The notes: generated by a model not told the origin, from the letters alone. Positions 25,342-33,070 are shown, counted from the stretch's first letter. The stretch is DNA of 57,098 nucleotides from G020354085 sp964629975 (GCA_964629975.1 CAZVUN010000003.1:1-57098); one strand, 5' to 3'. Made by a program: numbers and translations.

Positions 25342-26550
25342 TTACTTCGCCGAGTGGCCCTTCAGTTCCACCTTGACGTTCTGCTCGGCACTCAGGCCCG
25401 CATAGTACTTCTTCAGCACCGCGGCCACTTCCGGACGGCTGAACTCGACCGGCAGGTCCTTGCCCTCCGACAGCATGGCGCGCACCTTGGTGCCGGACAG
25501 CAGGATGCGGTCGTCCTTGCTGTGCGGGCAAGTGCGCTGACTCGCCATCCCGCCGCAGCGCTTGCACCAGAACGTCCAGTCAATGTTGAGATTCTTGGTC
25601 TCGAGCGCGTCCTTCGGGATCTCGTCGAAGATCCTCTGTGCGTCGAACGGGCCATAGTAGTCGCCCACGCCCGCGTGGTCGCGCCCCACGATCAGGTGCG
25701 AGCAACCGTAGTTCTGGCGGAACAGGGCGTGCAGCAGCGCCTCACGCGGACCGGCGTAGCGCATGTCGAGCGGGTAGCCGGCCTGGATGACGGTGTTGGG
25801 CGCGAAGTAATTGTCGATGAGCACCTTGATCGCCTCGGAGCGCACCTCGGCCGGGATGTCGCCGGGCTTGAGCTTGCCGAGCAGCGAGTGCACCAGCACG
25901 CCGTCCATGGTCTCGATGGCGATCTTGGCCAGGTACTCGTGCGAGCGGTGCATCGGGTTGCGCGTCTGGAAGGCGGCAATCTTGGACCAGCCGAGCTGCT
26001 CAAACTTGGCGCGGGTCTCGGCGGGGGTCAGGAACTGCTCGCCGTACTCTTCCTTGAAGGTGCCGGTGGAGAGCACCTTCACCGGGCCGGCCAGGTTGTA
26101 CTTGCCCTGGGCCATGACCATCTTCACGCCCGGGTGCTCGAGGTCGGCGGTCTTGTAGACCATCATGCACTCGTGGGCCTTGTCGATGATGTACTTGTCG
26201 GTCACCTCCATGGTGCCCATGATCTCGCCGCTCTCACCGTCGACCAGGGCGACGTCCTGGCCTTCCTTGATGGACTCATCGTCCGTGGACAGGGTGATCG
26301 GTATAGGCCAGAAGAGCCCCGAGGCCATCTTCATGCCGTCGCACACGCCCTGCCAGTCGGCCTTGGTCATGAAGCCGGTGAGCGGAGTGAATCCGCCAAT
26401 ACCCATCATGATGAGGTCGCCGGTTTCGCGTGACGACATCTTCACCTTGGGCAGCGTCTGCGCGCGTTTCTTTTCATCGTTGAGCGCGGCGCCGCTGAGC
26501 AACAGCGGCTTCAGTTCGCCGCCGCCATGTGGATTGACGAGCTTGGACAT
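25342..26550 (-). CDS. sat: dissimilatory ATP sulfurylase Sat
   Basis: 402 residues. The nucleotide-binding QTRNPMHRSH motif is at 195-204, with the HxxH pair H201/H204, and GRDHAGVGDYYGP starts at 289. A zinc-binding set C329, C332, C341, H343 is seen in CKRCGGMASQRTCPH. Together these define the homo-oligomeric archaeal/dissimilatory Sat. In sulfur oxidisers it turns APS and pyrophosphate into sulfate and ATP. sat is first in the gene order sat-aprB-aprA. A long AT-richer leader region lies upstream. Confidence 0.97.
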   Translation of the reverse strand: MSKLVNPHGGGELKPLLLSGAALNDEKKRAQTLPKVKMSSRETGDLIMMGIGGFTPLTGFMTKADWQGVCDGMKMASGLFWPIPITLSTDDESIKEGQDVALVDGESGEIMGTMEVTDKYIIDKAHECMMVYKTADLEHPGVKMVMAQGKYNLAGPVKVLSTGTFKEEYGEQFLTPAETRAKFEQLGWSKIAAFQTRNPMHRSHEYLAKIAIETMDGVLVHSLLGKLKPGDIPAEVRSEAIKVLIDNYFAPNTVIQAGYPLDMRYAGPREALLHALFRQNYGCSHLIVGRDHAGVGDYYGPFDAQRIFDEIPKDALETKNLNIDWTFWCKRCGGMASQRTCPHSKDDRILLSGTKVRAMLSEGKDLPVEFSRPEVAAVLKKYYAGLSAEQNVKVELKGHSAK

Positions 26551-26848
26551 GGATGTCGTTCCCCTTGTGTAGAATCCAGAAAGTCGCGGTGGAAGAGGCG
26601 GTATTCTAAAGATGGTGAGGCGCGAGACTCTATAGGGTCAGTGCCCAAGTCACTAATTAGAAATAATCGCCCCGTGTATAAGGGCGGCTTATTTTCTGCG
26701 CGCAGCCTAAGCCATTGAATCCGCACGTATCGCCCTTAGGAAATCGGACAGATATCCTGTGGCCAAAGCTCGAAAATTCCCGAGCGTGGAAGTATCCTAA
26801 ACAGCACAATTGGCCCGCCTTTTCATCGGGCCACTTTTCAGGCCATAC
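26551..26848. other. AT-rich divergent control region between sat and moaD
   Basis: 298 bases with clearly more A and T than the coding flanks. It must hold the promoters of sat (minus) and moaD-moaE (plus). Candidate -10 boxes on the minus strand include TATAGA at about 26627-26632 and TTATAC at about 26674-26680, but neither has a good -35. GGCCCG and CGGGCC around 26814-26832 form a 6-bp hairpin just before moaD. I found no FNR box and no gene. Confidence 0.5.
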
Positions 26849-27085
26849 ATGACTATTTCCGTCAGGTTTTTTGCCAGCATCCGTGAACGCCTCGGTCGCA
26901 GCGAGGCGCACATCGATGCGCACGGCATCCGCAGTGCCGCGGACGTGTGGGCGCAGGTGACCGACCAGCCGATGCCGGGCAACACGCTCGTTGCCATCAA
27001 TCAGGAGTACGCGAGCGCGCAGCAGGCCGTGCGCGATGGCGATGAAGTCGCGTTCTTTCCGCCCGTGACCGGGGGTGCGCGATGA
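26849..27085 (+). CDS. moaD: molybdopterin synthase sulfur-carrier subunit MoaD
   Basis: 78 residues. It begins MTISVRFFASIRERLGRSEA and has the ubiquitin-like pattern ending FFPPVTGG. MoaD carries a thiocarboxylate on its C-terminal glycine and donates sulfur to precursor Z on MoaE. Here the reading frame continues two residues past the diglycine (GGAR, then TGA), which is unusual because the glycine must be terminal to be adenylylated. I chose the ATG at 26849 by homology. It overlaps moaE by four bases (ATGA). Confidence 0.9.
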   Translation: MTISVRFFASIRERLGRSEAHIDAHGIRSAADVWAQVTDQPMPGNTLVAINQEYASAQQAVRDGDEVAFFPPVTGGAR

Positions 27086-27510
27086 CGGTGCGCGTTCTCG
27101 AGGCGGCGCTCGATCCGTGGCGCGAGCTCGCCGCCTACGAGGCGGCGCACGATTTCGCCGGCAAGGTGGGAGCGGCGTGCATATTCGTCGGCACCATGCG
27201 CGACTTCAATCAGGGTGCGTCGGTGGCGGCCATGACGCTCGAGCACTACGCGCCGATGACGCTGCGCGAGCTCGAGGCAATCGGGACCGAGGCGGCGCAG
27301 CGCTGGAAGCTGGAGGACTGGCTGATGTTGCATCGCGTTGGGGCGCTCCGGCCCAAGGACCCGATCGTGGTGGTAGCGGCGTGGTCCGGCCACCGTGAAG
27401 AGGCCTTTGCCGCGTGCCGCTACATGATCGAGGCGCTCAAGACGCGCGCACCGTTCTGGAAGCAGGAGCAAACCGACAGTGGTGCGCGCTGGGTAACGCA
27501 GGGCGCCTAG
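27082..27510 (+). CDS. moaE: molybdopterin synthase catalytic subunit MoaE
   Basis: 142 residues. Landmarks are GAACIFVGTMRDFN, LEHYAPMTLRELEAI, LHRVGALRPKDPIVVVAAWSGHREEAFAA and the active-site region LKTRAPFWKQE, with the two catalytic lysines. MoaE forms the heterotetramer with MoaD. The rest of the molybdenum cofactor pathway is not in the window. It is convergent with the DUF4124 gene, whose stop is 10 bases away. Confidence 0.95.
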   Translation: MTVRVLEAALDPWRELAAYEAAHDFAGKVGAACIFVGTMRDFNQGASVAAMTLEHYAPMTLRELEAIGTEAAQRWKLEDWLMLHRVGALRPKDPIVVVAAWSGHREEAFAACRYMIEALKTRAPFWKQEQTDSGARWVTQGA

Positions 27511-27520
27511 GCGCGCTCGG

Positions 27521-28198
27521 TCACTGCGGCTTGCTCGCCGGCGCAGTCGTGGCCGGACTCTTCCTCTTGAGCTCGCGGTAGCGGGCGAGCTCCTCGTCGT
27601 GCTGCCGGCGGATCGCGTCCTTTTCGGCGTTCTTCGCCGCGATCGTGGCTTCGTGGCGCGCGATCTGTGCCTTGGTCTGCTCGATGCTCTTGGCGGATTG
27701 GTCGGCAGCCTTCTTGTCGCCCTTCTTGGTCTCCTCGGCGAGCTGCCCCTCCATGCGCTTCAATGCCACGCGCAGCGCGTTGAGCGTGCCCTCGCTCGCC
27801 TGGATCGTGGCATCGACCTGCGCGAGCTTGCGGTCGCGCACGTAGCTGATGTCCGCCTCCGTGCCATAGCTGGTCAGCAGTAGCTCATCGCGGCGCTTTT
27901 GCTGTTCGCTGCGGTCGCGCTCGCGTTCCTGTGCCTCGCGCTGCAGATCCTGTTGCTTCAGTTCCTCGGCGGTGGGCGGCGCGGCGATCTCCTTCTTCTT
28001 CACGCCTTGGCCCGACATCTCGATGACCTTGGAGCGCTCGCACTCCGCGGCCGCGAAATCGCCGAAATGCCAGCGACCTTGCGCGTCCTGGCATTTCTTG
28101 ATCTTGGTCGTGCCCTCCTGGGCCGCCAGCGCTGCGGGCGCCACCGCAATCAGGCCGGTAACCAGGAACAGGGCAGGGCACAGGGACAGAGACTTCAT
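27521..28198 (-). CDS. DUF4124-like secreted coiled-coil protein
   Basis: 225 residues. A signal peptide (MKSLSLCPALFLVTGLIAVA, cleaved near ALAA) is followed by TKIKKCQDAQGRWHFGDFAA, the DUF4124 pattern (K-CxDAxGxxxF/YxD), then about 130 residues of highly charged coiled coil rich in Glu, Lys, Arg and Gln. It is probably periplasmic. The molecular role is unknown. ATG 28198 is chosen because it places the signal peptide at the N-terminus. Confidence 0.75.
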   Translation of the reverse strand: MKSLSLCPALFLVTGLIAVAPAALAAQEGTTKIKKCQDAQGRWHFGDFAAAECERSKVIEMSGQGVKKKEIAAPPTAEELKQQDLQREAQERERDRSEQQKRRDELLLTSYGTEADISYVRDRKLAQVDATIQASEGTLNALRVALKRMEGQLAEETKKGDKKAADQSAKSIEQTKAQIARHEATIAAKNAEKDAIRRQHDEELARYRELKRKSPATTAPASKPQ

Positions 28199-28296
28199 GC
28201 AGGCAATACCACGGTGTGGTTGCAACGCCTTCAAGACTAGGTACGCGGACGGCGCCCTGTCAACCGTGCGCGCCCCGGCGCGTCCGGCCCCTGTGC

Positions 28297-28302
28297 CATA
28301 AT
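28297..28302 (+). promoter_or_regulatory. extended -10 candidate for the TSUP gene
   Basis: TGC then CATAAT gives an extended -10 element 26 bases before the start codon at 28328. No clear -35. Confidence 0.35.
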
Positions 28303-28327
28303 GCCCGCGACATCAGGCACATGCCGC

Positions 28328-29080
28328 ATGGACTGGTCCGAACAGCTGTTGCTGCTGGTGGTGTCGTTGGCCGCCAACTTCTTCTCGGCGTTCGCGGGCG
28401 GCGGCGCCGGCCTGTTGCAGTTCCCCGCGCTGATCTTTCTCGGCCTGCCGTTTGGCGTCGCGCTCGCCACGCACAAGGTGGCGAGCGTCGCGCTCGGGGT
28501 CGGTGCGACCCTGCGCCATGTGCGCGAGCGTTCGCTCGAGTGGCGCTTTGCGGCATTCATCCTTGCTACCGGACTGCCCGGGGTCGTGCTCGGCGCGGCT
28601 TTCATCCTGGACGTGCCGGATCGGTGGGCGCAGGTGTCGCTCGGCGTGTTGACCATCGGTCTCGGCATGTACTCGATCTTCAGCCGCCGACTCGGGCTTG
28701 CGCACGCCCCGACGCACCGCACGCGGCGTGGCTACGCGATCGGCGGCGCGGTGCTGCTGCTGATCGGCGTGCTCAATGGCTCGCTCACCTCCGGCACCGG
28801 GCTGTTCTGCACGATCTGGCTGGTGCGCTGGTTCGGCCTCGATTACAAGCGCGCGGTGGCCTACACACTGGTGCTGGTTGGCATGTTCTGGAACGGCACC
28901 GGCGCGGTCACGCTCGCGCTGCTCGGCGAGGTGAAGTGGTCCTGGGTTCCCGTGCTGCTCGTGGCGTCGCTTGCCGGCGGCTACCTCGGCGCGCACTGGT
29001 CGATCAAGAAGGGCAACGTGTGGATCAAGCGTGCCTTCGAGGCGGTGACGATCCTGGTCGGCGTGAAACTGATCACGTGA
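28328..29080 (+). CDS. TSUP-family (TauE/SafE) anion permease
   Basis: 250 residues, about eight membrane helices. The N-terminal NFFSAFAGGGAGLLQFPALIFLGLPFGVALATHK matches the TSUP pattern, and the second repeat has GVLNGSLTSGTGLFCTIWLV. TSUP proteins export or import sulfite, sulfolactate, thiosulfate or other organosulfur anions. With sat-aprBA nearby, sulfite handling is an attractive guess but the substrate cannot be read from sequence. I chose ATG 28328 (MDWSEQLLLLVV). Confidence 0.85.
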   Translation: MDWSEQLLLLVVSLAANFFSAFAGGGAGLLQFPALIFLGLPFGVALATHKVASVALGVGATLRHVRERSLEWRFAAFILATGLPGVVLGAAFILDVPDRWAQVSLGVLTIGLGMYSIFSRRLGLAHAPTHRTRRGYAIGGAVLLLIGVLNGSLTSGTGLFCTIWLVRWFGLDYKRAVAYTLVLVGMFWNGTGAVTLALLGEVKWSWVPVLLVASLAGGYLGAHWSIKKGNVWIKRAFEAVTILVGVKLIT

Positions 29081-29100
29081 TTCTCGTCAGCGAACGCGCC

Positions 29101-29109
29101 TGCTAGTAT
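29101..29109 (+). promoter_or_regulatory. extended -10 candidate for the bactofilin gene
   Basis: TGC followed by TAGTAT at 29104-29109 fits an extended -10 about 40 bases before the start codon. Confidence 0.4.
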
Positions 29110-29148
29110 CTGCGCCGGTTCATTGATCGCCGCGAGCGGAGCCATCAC

Positions 29149-29577
29149 GTGAAGTTGCAGAAGATTCTCAAGTTCCGCCGCAGGCGCCGCACCCTCGATC
29201 GCATCGAGGGCTTTACCACGGTGATCGGCGCGCAATCCGTGATTGCCGGCACCTTTGGCGGTCGCGAGAACTGCCTGGTGCAGGGACGCGTGACCGGGCA
29301 GTGTGAACTCAACGGCACCTTCATGCTGGCGGCGGGCGGACAGTGGCTGGGTGACATCGTCGCGGACAACGTGATCATCGCCGGCGAGGTAGAGGGCGAT
29401 GTGCGGGCGCGCGCCAAGCTCGAGCTGGCCACCACCGCACGCATTCGCGGCAAGCTCACGGCCCCGGCCATCGCCATCGCCGAAGGCGCGGTGTACGAGG
29501 GCGAGATCAACATGGTCAAGGACGCGCAGCTCACGCGCTACAGCGAGCGGCGTATGCCGCCGGAGGTCTCGCCGTGA
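29149..29577 (+). CDS. bactofilin
   Basis: 142 residues. A basic N-terminus (FRRRRR) is followed by repeats with valine, isoleucine and glycine at fixed spacing (TVIGAQSVIAGTFGGRENCLVQGRVTG, GDIVADNVIIAGEVEGDVRARAKLELATTARIRGKL), the right-handed beta helix of bactofilins (polymer-forming cytoskeletal proteins). They make nucleotide-free filaments that place cell-wall enzymes or stalk and polar machinery. The basic start may touch the membrane. No M23 peptidase, the common partner, is adjacent. Confidence 0.87.
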   Translation: MKLQKILKFRRRRRTLDRIEGFTTVIGAQSVIAGTFGGRENCLVQGRVTGQCELNGTFMLAAGGQWLGDIVADNVIIAGEVEGDVRARAKLELATTARIRGKLTAPAIAIAEGAVYEGEINMVKDAQLTRYSERRMPPEVSP

Positions 29578-29608
29578 CCCGGCCTGTCCCGGCGGTACAC
29601 GCCTGGCG

Positions 29609-30166
29609 CTAGTGCGCGACGTCGGTGCCCTCGCGCGCCTCGAGATGTCGCTTGATGGCCTCCAGCCAGCGCGCCATGCGCTCGCCGAGTTGCTGCGCCA
29701 GTCGCTCTTCCTGCTCCTGGCGCAGGCGCGCGGCATAGTCCGGATAGAGCAGCAGCAGGATCGGGCGCAGCGGCCCGAGCAGTGCGCCCAGCCCCTTGTC
29801 CGGCACCGCGCTTTCCAGCATCTGCGCATGCGGTTCGAAGGACTCGGTCTGCGTGAGTCGCGTGCCGCCGTTCTCGGCCTCGGTTTCGAGCCGTACCTCA
29901 AACGGCACGCCAGCCTGCGCCAGGGAGACGATGCGCCGGTTGGGCACGAATTCGCGCACCTCGGCACGATAGTCGGCGATGCGACCGCCGATCTGCAGGC
30001 GAAAGTGCACGACACTGCCCTGGCGCAGCGCCTCATCACCCTCGATTTCAACGCGAAGCGGGGTAACGCCGGGATCGAGGCGCGCGCGCGCCGCCGGATC
30101 GGCAATGAGCGCGAACACGCGCGCCACCGGCGCATCGATGTGGATGCTGCGTGACACCACCAGCAA
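29609..30166 (-). CDS. SRPBCC/START-like ligand-binding protein
   Basis: 185 residues. The start VVSRSIHIDAPVARVFALIADP and the following RLDPGVTPLRVEIEGDEALRQGSVVHF match the polyketide cyclase/SRPBCC superfamily (beta strand, two short helices, then a beta sheet and a long C-terminal helix). The ligand is unknown. The C-terminal helix is highly charged and longer than in many members. It lies 43 bases after pyrE on the same strand, perhaps cotranscribed. Confidence 0.75.
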   Translation of the reverse strand: MLVVSRSIHIDAPVARVFALIADPAARARLDPGVTPLRVEIEGDEALRQGSVVHFRLQIGGRIADYRAEVREFVPNRRIVSLAQAGVPFEVRLETEAENGGTRLTQTESFEPHAQMLESAVPDKGLGALLGPLRPILLLLYPDYAARLRQEQEERLAQQLGERMARWLEAIKRHLEAREGTDVAH

Positions 30167-30209
30167 CGGCGTGTCTCCCGTGATGCAGGCCGGACGGCGT
30201 GCCGCCGTC

Positions 30210-30863
30210 TCAGCCGGTACCGTATTCGCGGCGATAGGCGTTGATGGCGTCGAGGTAGCGACGCCCGCCGTCCTTCTGCTCGAGGTAGGTCAAGAGCGTC
30301 TGCAGGCTGGCGATGCTGATCACGCGCAGCCCGAACTGCTGCTCGACCTCCTGCACCGCCGACAACGCCCCTTCGCCGCGCTCCTGGCGGTCGAGCGCGA
30401 TCGCCACGCCAACCGGCGTGGCGCCGGCGTTGCGGATGATCTGCACCGACTCGCGTACGGAGATGCCGGCCGAGATGACGTCATCGATGATCAGCACGCG
30501 CCCCTGCAGCGGGTGACCGACGATCACACCGCCCTCGCCGTGGCGTTTGACCTCCTTGCGATTGAAGGCGTACGGCACGTCCTTGCCCCCGCGCTCCGCC
30601 AGCGCCATAGCGGTGGCGCAGGCGAGCGGGATGCCCTTGTAGGCCGGCCCGTAGAGCATGTCGACCGGCATGCCGGATTCCGCGATGGCGCGCGCGTAGA
30701 AGCGACCGAGCCGGGCGAGCTTGGCGCCGGTGTTGAACAGGCCGGTGTTGAAGAAGTACGGGCTCACGCGCCCGGACTTGAGCGTGAACTCGCCGAAGCG
30801 CAGCGCCTGGCACTCGATCGCGAACTCGAGGAAGTCGCGCTGGTAGTCGTGCATGCCCGGCAT
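30210..30863 (-). CDS. pyrE: orotate phosphoribosyltransferase PyrE
   Basis: 217 residues. It joins orotate and PRPP to give OMP. Landmarks are FTLKSGRVSPYFFNTGLFNTG, YGPAYKGIPLA and the PRPP-binding motif VLIIDDVISAGISVRES. The flexible catalytic loop (FNRKEVKRHGEGGVIVG) is complete. Either ATG 30863 or ATG 30854 could be the start; neither has a clear ribosome-binding site. A TATATA immediately upstream suggests a very short leader. It is divergent from xthA, as in several gammaproteobacteria where crc/exoIII-type genes face pyrE. Confidence 0.95.
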   Translation of the reverse strand: MPGMHDYQRDFLEFAIECQALRFGEFTLKSGRVSPYFFNTGLFNTGAKLARLGRFYARAIAESGMPVDMLYGPAYKGIPLACATAMALAERGGKDVPYAFNRKEVKRHGEGGVIVGHPLQGRVLIIDDVISAGISVRESVQIIRNAGATPVGVAIALDRQERGEGALSAVQEVEQQFGLRVISIASLQTLLTYLEQKDGGRRYLDAINAYRREYGTG

Positions 30864-30934
30864 ATATACCGTTTCGATCCACCGCAGACAAGCACGGTTT
30901 GTTCGCGGCGCGCTGATTCGGTATGGTGGCGCAC

Positions 30935-31705
30935 ATGCGCGTGATCACGTTCAACGTCAACGGTATTCGCTCGGCCGCATCCAAAGGCGCGTTCGACTGG
31001 CTCAGGCGTCAGGGTGCCGATGTCATCTGTCTGCAGGAGATCAAGGCACACGAGGCGGATCTGACCGACGACATGCGCCCCACGGGCTATCACGCGTTTT
31101 TCAACTGTGCACAGAAGAAGGGATACGCCGGTGTTGCGCTCTACTGCCGCCGCAAGCCCGATCGCGTGCGCGTCGGTTTCGGCTCGAAGGAGCACGACGA
31201 CGAGGGCCGCTGGTTGCAGGCGGATTTCGGCAAGCTGAGTGTCGTGTCGCTGTACCTTCCGTCCGGTTCGGCCGGGCCGCATCGCCAGGAGTCGAAGTAC
31301 CGGTTCATGGATCACTTGCTGCCGGTGCTGAAGCGGCTGCGCAAGGACGGGCGCGAGTACATCCTGTGCGGCGACTGGAACATCGCGCACAAGGAGATCG
31401 ACCTGAAGAACTGGCGCTCAAACCAGAAGAACTCGGGCTTCCTGCCCGAGGAGCGTGCCTGGCTTACGAAAGTGTTCGACGAGCTCGGCTGGGTGGATGT
31501 ATTCCGGACCCTGAACCAGAAACCCGATCAATACACCTGGTGGTCAAACCGCGGGCAGGCCTATGCCAAGAACGTCGGCTGGCGCATCGACTACCAGATC
31601 GCCACGCCCGGCATCGCCAAGAAGGCCGTGAAGGAGCGCATCTACAAGGACAAGAAGTTCTCCGACCACGCGCCGTTGATTATTGATTACGACTATGAGT
31701 TGTAG
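30935..31705 (+). CDS. xthA: exodeoxyribonuclease III (XthA/Crc-type)
   Basis: 256 residues. The endonuclease/exonuclease/phosphatase fold is shown by ITFNVNGIRSA, CLQEIKA with the metal-binding Glu, YLPSGSAG, CGDWNIAHKEIDL and a final SDHAPLIIDY with the Asp-His pair. All catalytic residues of exonuclease III are visible, so it should act as an AP endonuclease. In Pseudomonas a degenerate relative at this place next to pyrE is Crc; this one keeps the active site. ATG 30935 is chosen over ATG 30923. Confidence 0.93.
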   Translation: MRVITFNVNGIRSAASKGAFDWLRRQGADVICLQEIKAHEADLTDDMRPTGYHAFFNCAQKKGYAGVALYCRRKPDRVRVGFGSKEHDDEGRWLQADFGKLSVVSLYLPSGSAGPHRQESKYRFMDHLLPVLKRLRKDGREYILCGDWNIAHKEIDLKNWRSNQKNSGFLPEERAWLTKVFDELGWVDVFRTLNQKPDQYTWWSNRGQAYAKNVGWRIDYQIATPGIAKKAVKERIYKDKKFSDHAPLIIDYDYEL

Positions 31706-31716
31706 CAGGTGATGTA

Positions 31717-31736
31717 ATTCCAGCGAAAGCTGGGAT
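31717..31736. repeat. REP-like hairpin after xthA
   Basis: ATTCCAGC-GAAA-GCTGGGAT forms an 8-bp stem (one G-T pair) with a GNRA loop, followed by CCAG. It resembles the ATTCCCGCGAAAGCGGGAAT class of dispersed bacterial repeats. It may also end xthA transcription, although there is no T-run. Confidence 0.6.
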
Positions 31737-31789
31737 CCAGCTCTTTCTAGCACCGTGCGGGCGATCCGGCGCAGCAGAATCGCCGATGC

Positions 31790-31822
31790 ATTCGGCGCAA
31801 TTCGCGTTGCTCATTGCGCCTT
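31790..31822. repeat. left inverted copy of a 33-base REP-like element
   Basis: GGCGCAAT (31794-31801) and ATTGCGCC (31813-31820) form a perfect 8-bp hairpin. The 33 bases are the reverse complement of 32569-32601 with four differences. A further hairpin GGCGAT...ATCGCC lies just upstream at about 31770-31784. Confidence 0.75.
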
Positions 31823-31837
31823 ACCTACGTGCTTTCA

Positions 31838-31868
31838 TTTGCCGCCAAGACGCAAAGGACACCAAGGT
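31838..31868. repeat. CGCCAAGACGCAAAG-type repeat
   Basis: The segment around GCCGCCAAGACGCAAAG and ACACCAAGG resembles a degenerate repeat common in environmental proteobacteria. A weaker inverted relative lies at 31893-31922. Recognition is from memory of the pattern. Confidence 0.35.
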
Positions 31869-32071
31869 TTGCCCGACAAAGACTCATTTCATTCTTTGGG
31901 TCCCTCGTGCCTTTGGAGCGAGACATATGCTTTTACAGCTGTAGCGAATTTTTCAAATTGCGATTTTTCCGCGCCCGGGCTAGACAAGGTTTTGGCGCCA
32001 TCTGACAAGTCGGGGCCGGTTGGGAACGGTTAGTTTTAGGCCTGTAATCGATCCAGCCAAAGGAAACTCAA

Positions 32072-32551
32072 ATGAAGAAGGCAATCGCTGTCGGATTACT
32101 TGCAATGCTCGCAGCACCGGTTGTCGTGGCGGACAGTTCTGCTGAACAGCAAAACGTCGAAACATGGGATTGTAAGGAATTCGGTAAACACAACTGGGAA
32201 GAGAAACCTGTCTTGGTGAAGGCTTCCTCGATACTGCTTCGGGACTCTGATATCGCCAGCTTGCCCAATGAACTGAAGCTCGACAACTTGTTCAAAGAGC
32301 TCAAAGAGAGAAAAGTACGACCAGGGTTTGTCGTGGTAGCAGGAACGTCCCACAACGCTCTTTATAGTGTGCAAGGTTTCAACCGGCGATGGGATTTTGG
32401 TCCGTCGGATCGACCAGGCAACTATGCGTTCATTATCGAACCCGACGGGACGGGCCTCTATTATGAATTCATGAATAAAAATAGTTTGGCAAAAGCGCGT
32501 CAAGTATTAACTTGTCGTCTGGCTGAATCAGATTCGTCAGCGACAGACTAA
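32072..32551 (+). CDS. small secreted protein of unknown function, lower GC
   Basis: 159 residues. MKKAIAVGLLAMLAAPVVVA is a clean signal peptide (cut after VVA). The mature part starts DSSAEQQNVETWDCKEFG and contains two cysteines (WDCKEF near residue 38 and LTCRL near residue 148) that could pair. Motifs include KPVLVKASSILL, PGFVVVAGTSHNALYSVQGFNRRWDFG and YAFIIEPDGTGLYYEFM. I do not recognise the family. AAAGGAAA precedes the ATG. Its codons use far more A and T in third positions than neighbours, and it lies between inverted REP-like repeats, both signs of recent arrival. Confidence 0.7.
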   Translation: MKKAIAVGLLAMLAAPVVVADSSAEQQNVETWDCKEFGKHNWEEKPVLVKASSILLRDSDIASLPNELKLDNLFKELKERKVRPGFVVVAGTSHNALYSVQGFNRRWDFGPSDRPGNYAFIIEPDGTGLYYEFMNKNSLAKARQVLTCRLAESDSSATD

Positions 32552-32568
32552 AAAAATTCAGCGAGTGT

Positions 32569-32601
32569 GGGGCGCAATGAACAACGCGAACTGCGGCGAA
32601 T
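32569..32601. repeat. right inverted copy of the 33-base REP-like element
   Basis: 29 of 33 positions match the reverse complement of 31790-31822. Together the two copies bracket the secreted-protein gene. The hairpin in this copy is imperfect. Confidence 0.75.
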
Positions 32602-32634
32602 ATCGCAGCGGTCCTGTTGCGACAGCCCGCGTAG

Positions 32635-32660
32635 GTCCGATTAGCGCAGCGTAATCGGAC
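32635..32660. repeat. REP hairpin GTCCGATTA...TAATCGGAC
   Basis: GTCCGATTA and TAATCGGAC form a perfect 9-bp stem around GCGCAGCG. Flanked by GTAG on the left, this is the widespread GTAGGTCSGATTAGCGCAGCGTAATCSGAC repeat usually found beside REP-associated tyrosine transposase genes, here 84 bases before one. Confidence 0.8.
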
Positions 32661-32743
32661 GCAGGCCAAACATGCCATTGGCCGCATGAATCCCGCATCG
32701 GCAAGCGCTATCATCGACCCGGATGGCGATTTGGGGCACGGAC

Positions 32744-33070
32744 ATGCCCAACTACCTACGTACCTTTATGCCGGGCGGCGTCTGGTTCTTTACCGTGAAC
32801 CTGCTCGAACGCCATGGCGGCGATCTGCTGCTGCGAGAGATCGATCTGTTGCGCACCACCGTGTGCCAGGTACGTGACAAGTACCCCCCTTTCATATCGA
32901 TGCCTGGGTGGTGCTGCCGGAGCATCTGCACTGCGTCCTAACCTTGCCACCGGGCGACAGCGACTTCAGCGCCCGCTGGCGCCTGATGTGCGCGCACGCG
33001 GCGAGCGCCTCCGCCAGCGGTGTTTGTGCCGGCGTTTGCGCGGCGTGCAGGCCGGCGACCCGGGCCGCGA
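32744..33070 (+). pseudogene. REP-associated tyrosine transposase (RayT) remnant
   Basis: The start MPNYLRTFMPGGVWFFTVNL, then LLREIDLLR, is the N-terminus of TnpA_REP (Y1/IS200-like) proteins. At the run of six C (32884-32889) the frame breaks. In a second frame the sequence resumes as HIDAWVVLPEHLHCVLTLPP, which contains the HxH metal-binding pair (HLHC), then GDSDFSARWRL. Beyond about 32985 a third frame gives degraded GERLRQRCLCRRLRG, like the usual GERGIWQRRFWEH. The catalytic tyrosine region is lost. Inactive. Confidence 0.85.

Larger units (their letters stand above)
31706..32071. other. repeat-rich lower-GC intergenic region
   Basis: 366 bases without a gene. It holds several hairpin-forming repeats listed separately, and a region (31838-31868 and 31893-31922) whose halves resemble inverted copies of the CGCCAAGACGCAAAG-type sequence seen in many environmental genomes. 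Base composition drops toward 32072. The end contains AAAGGAAA as ribosome-binding site of the next gene. Confidence 0.6.

Noticed and set aside
26551..26848. Molybdenum-cofactor riboswitch upstream of moaD
   Set aside because: Only a 6-bp hairpin is seen; the extended multi-stem fold with conserved sequence was not found.
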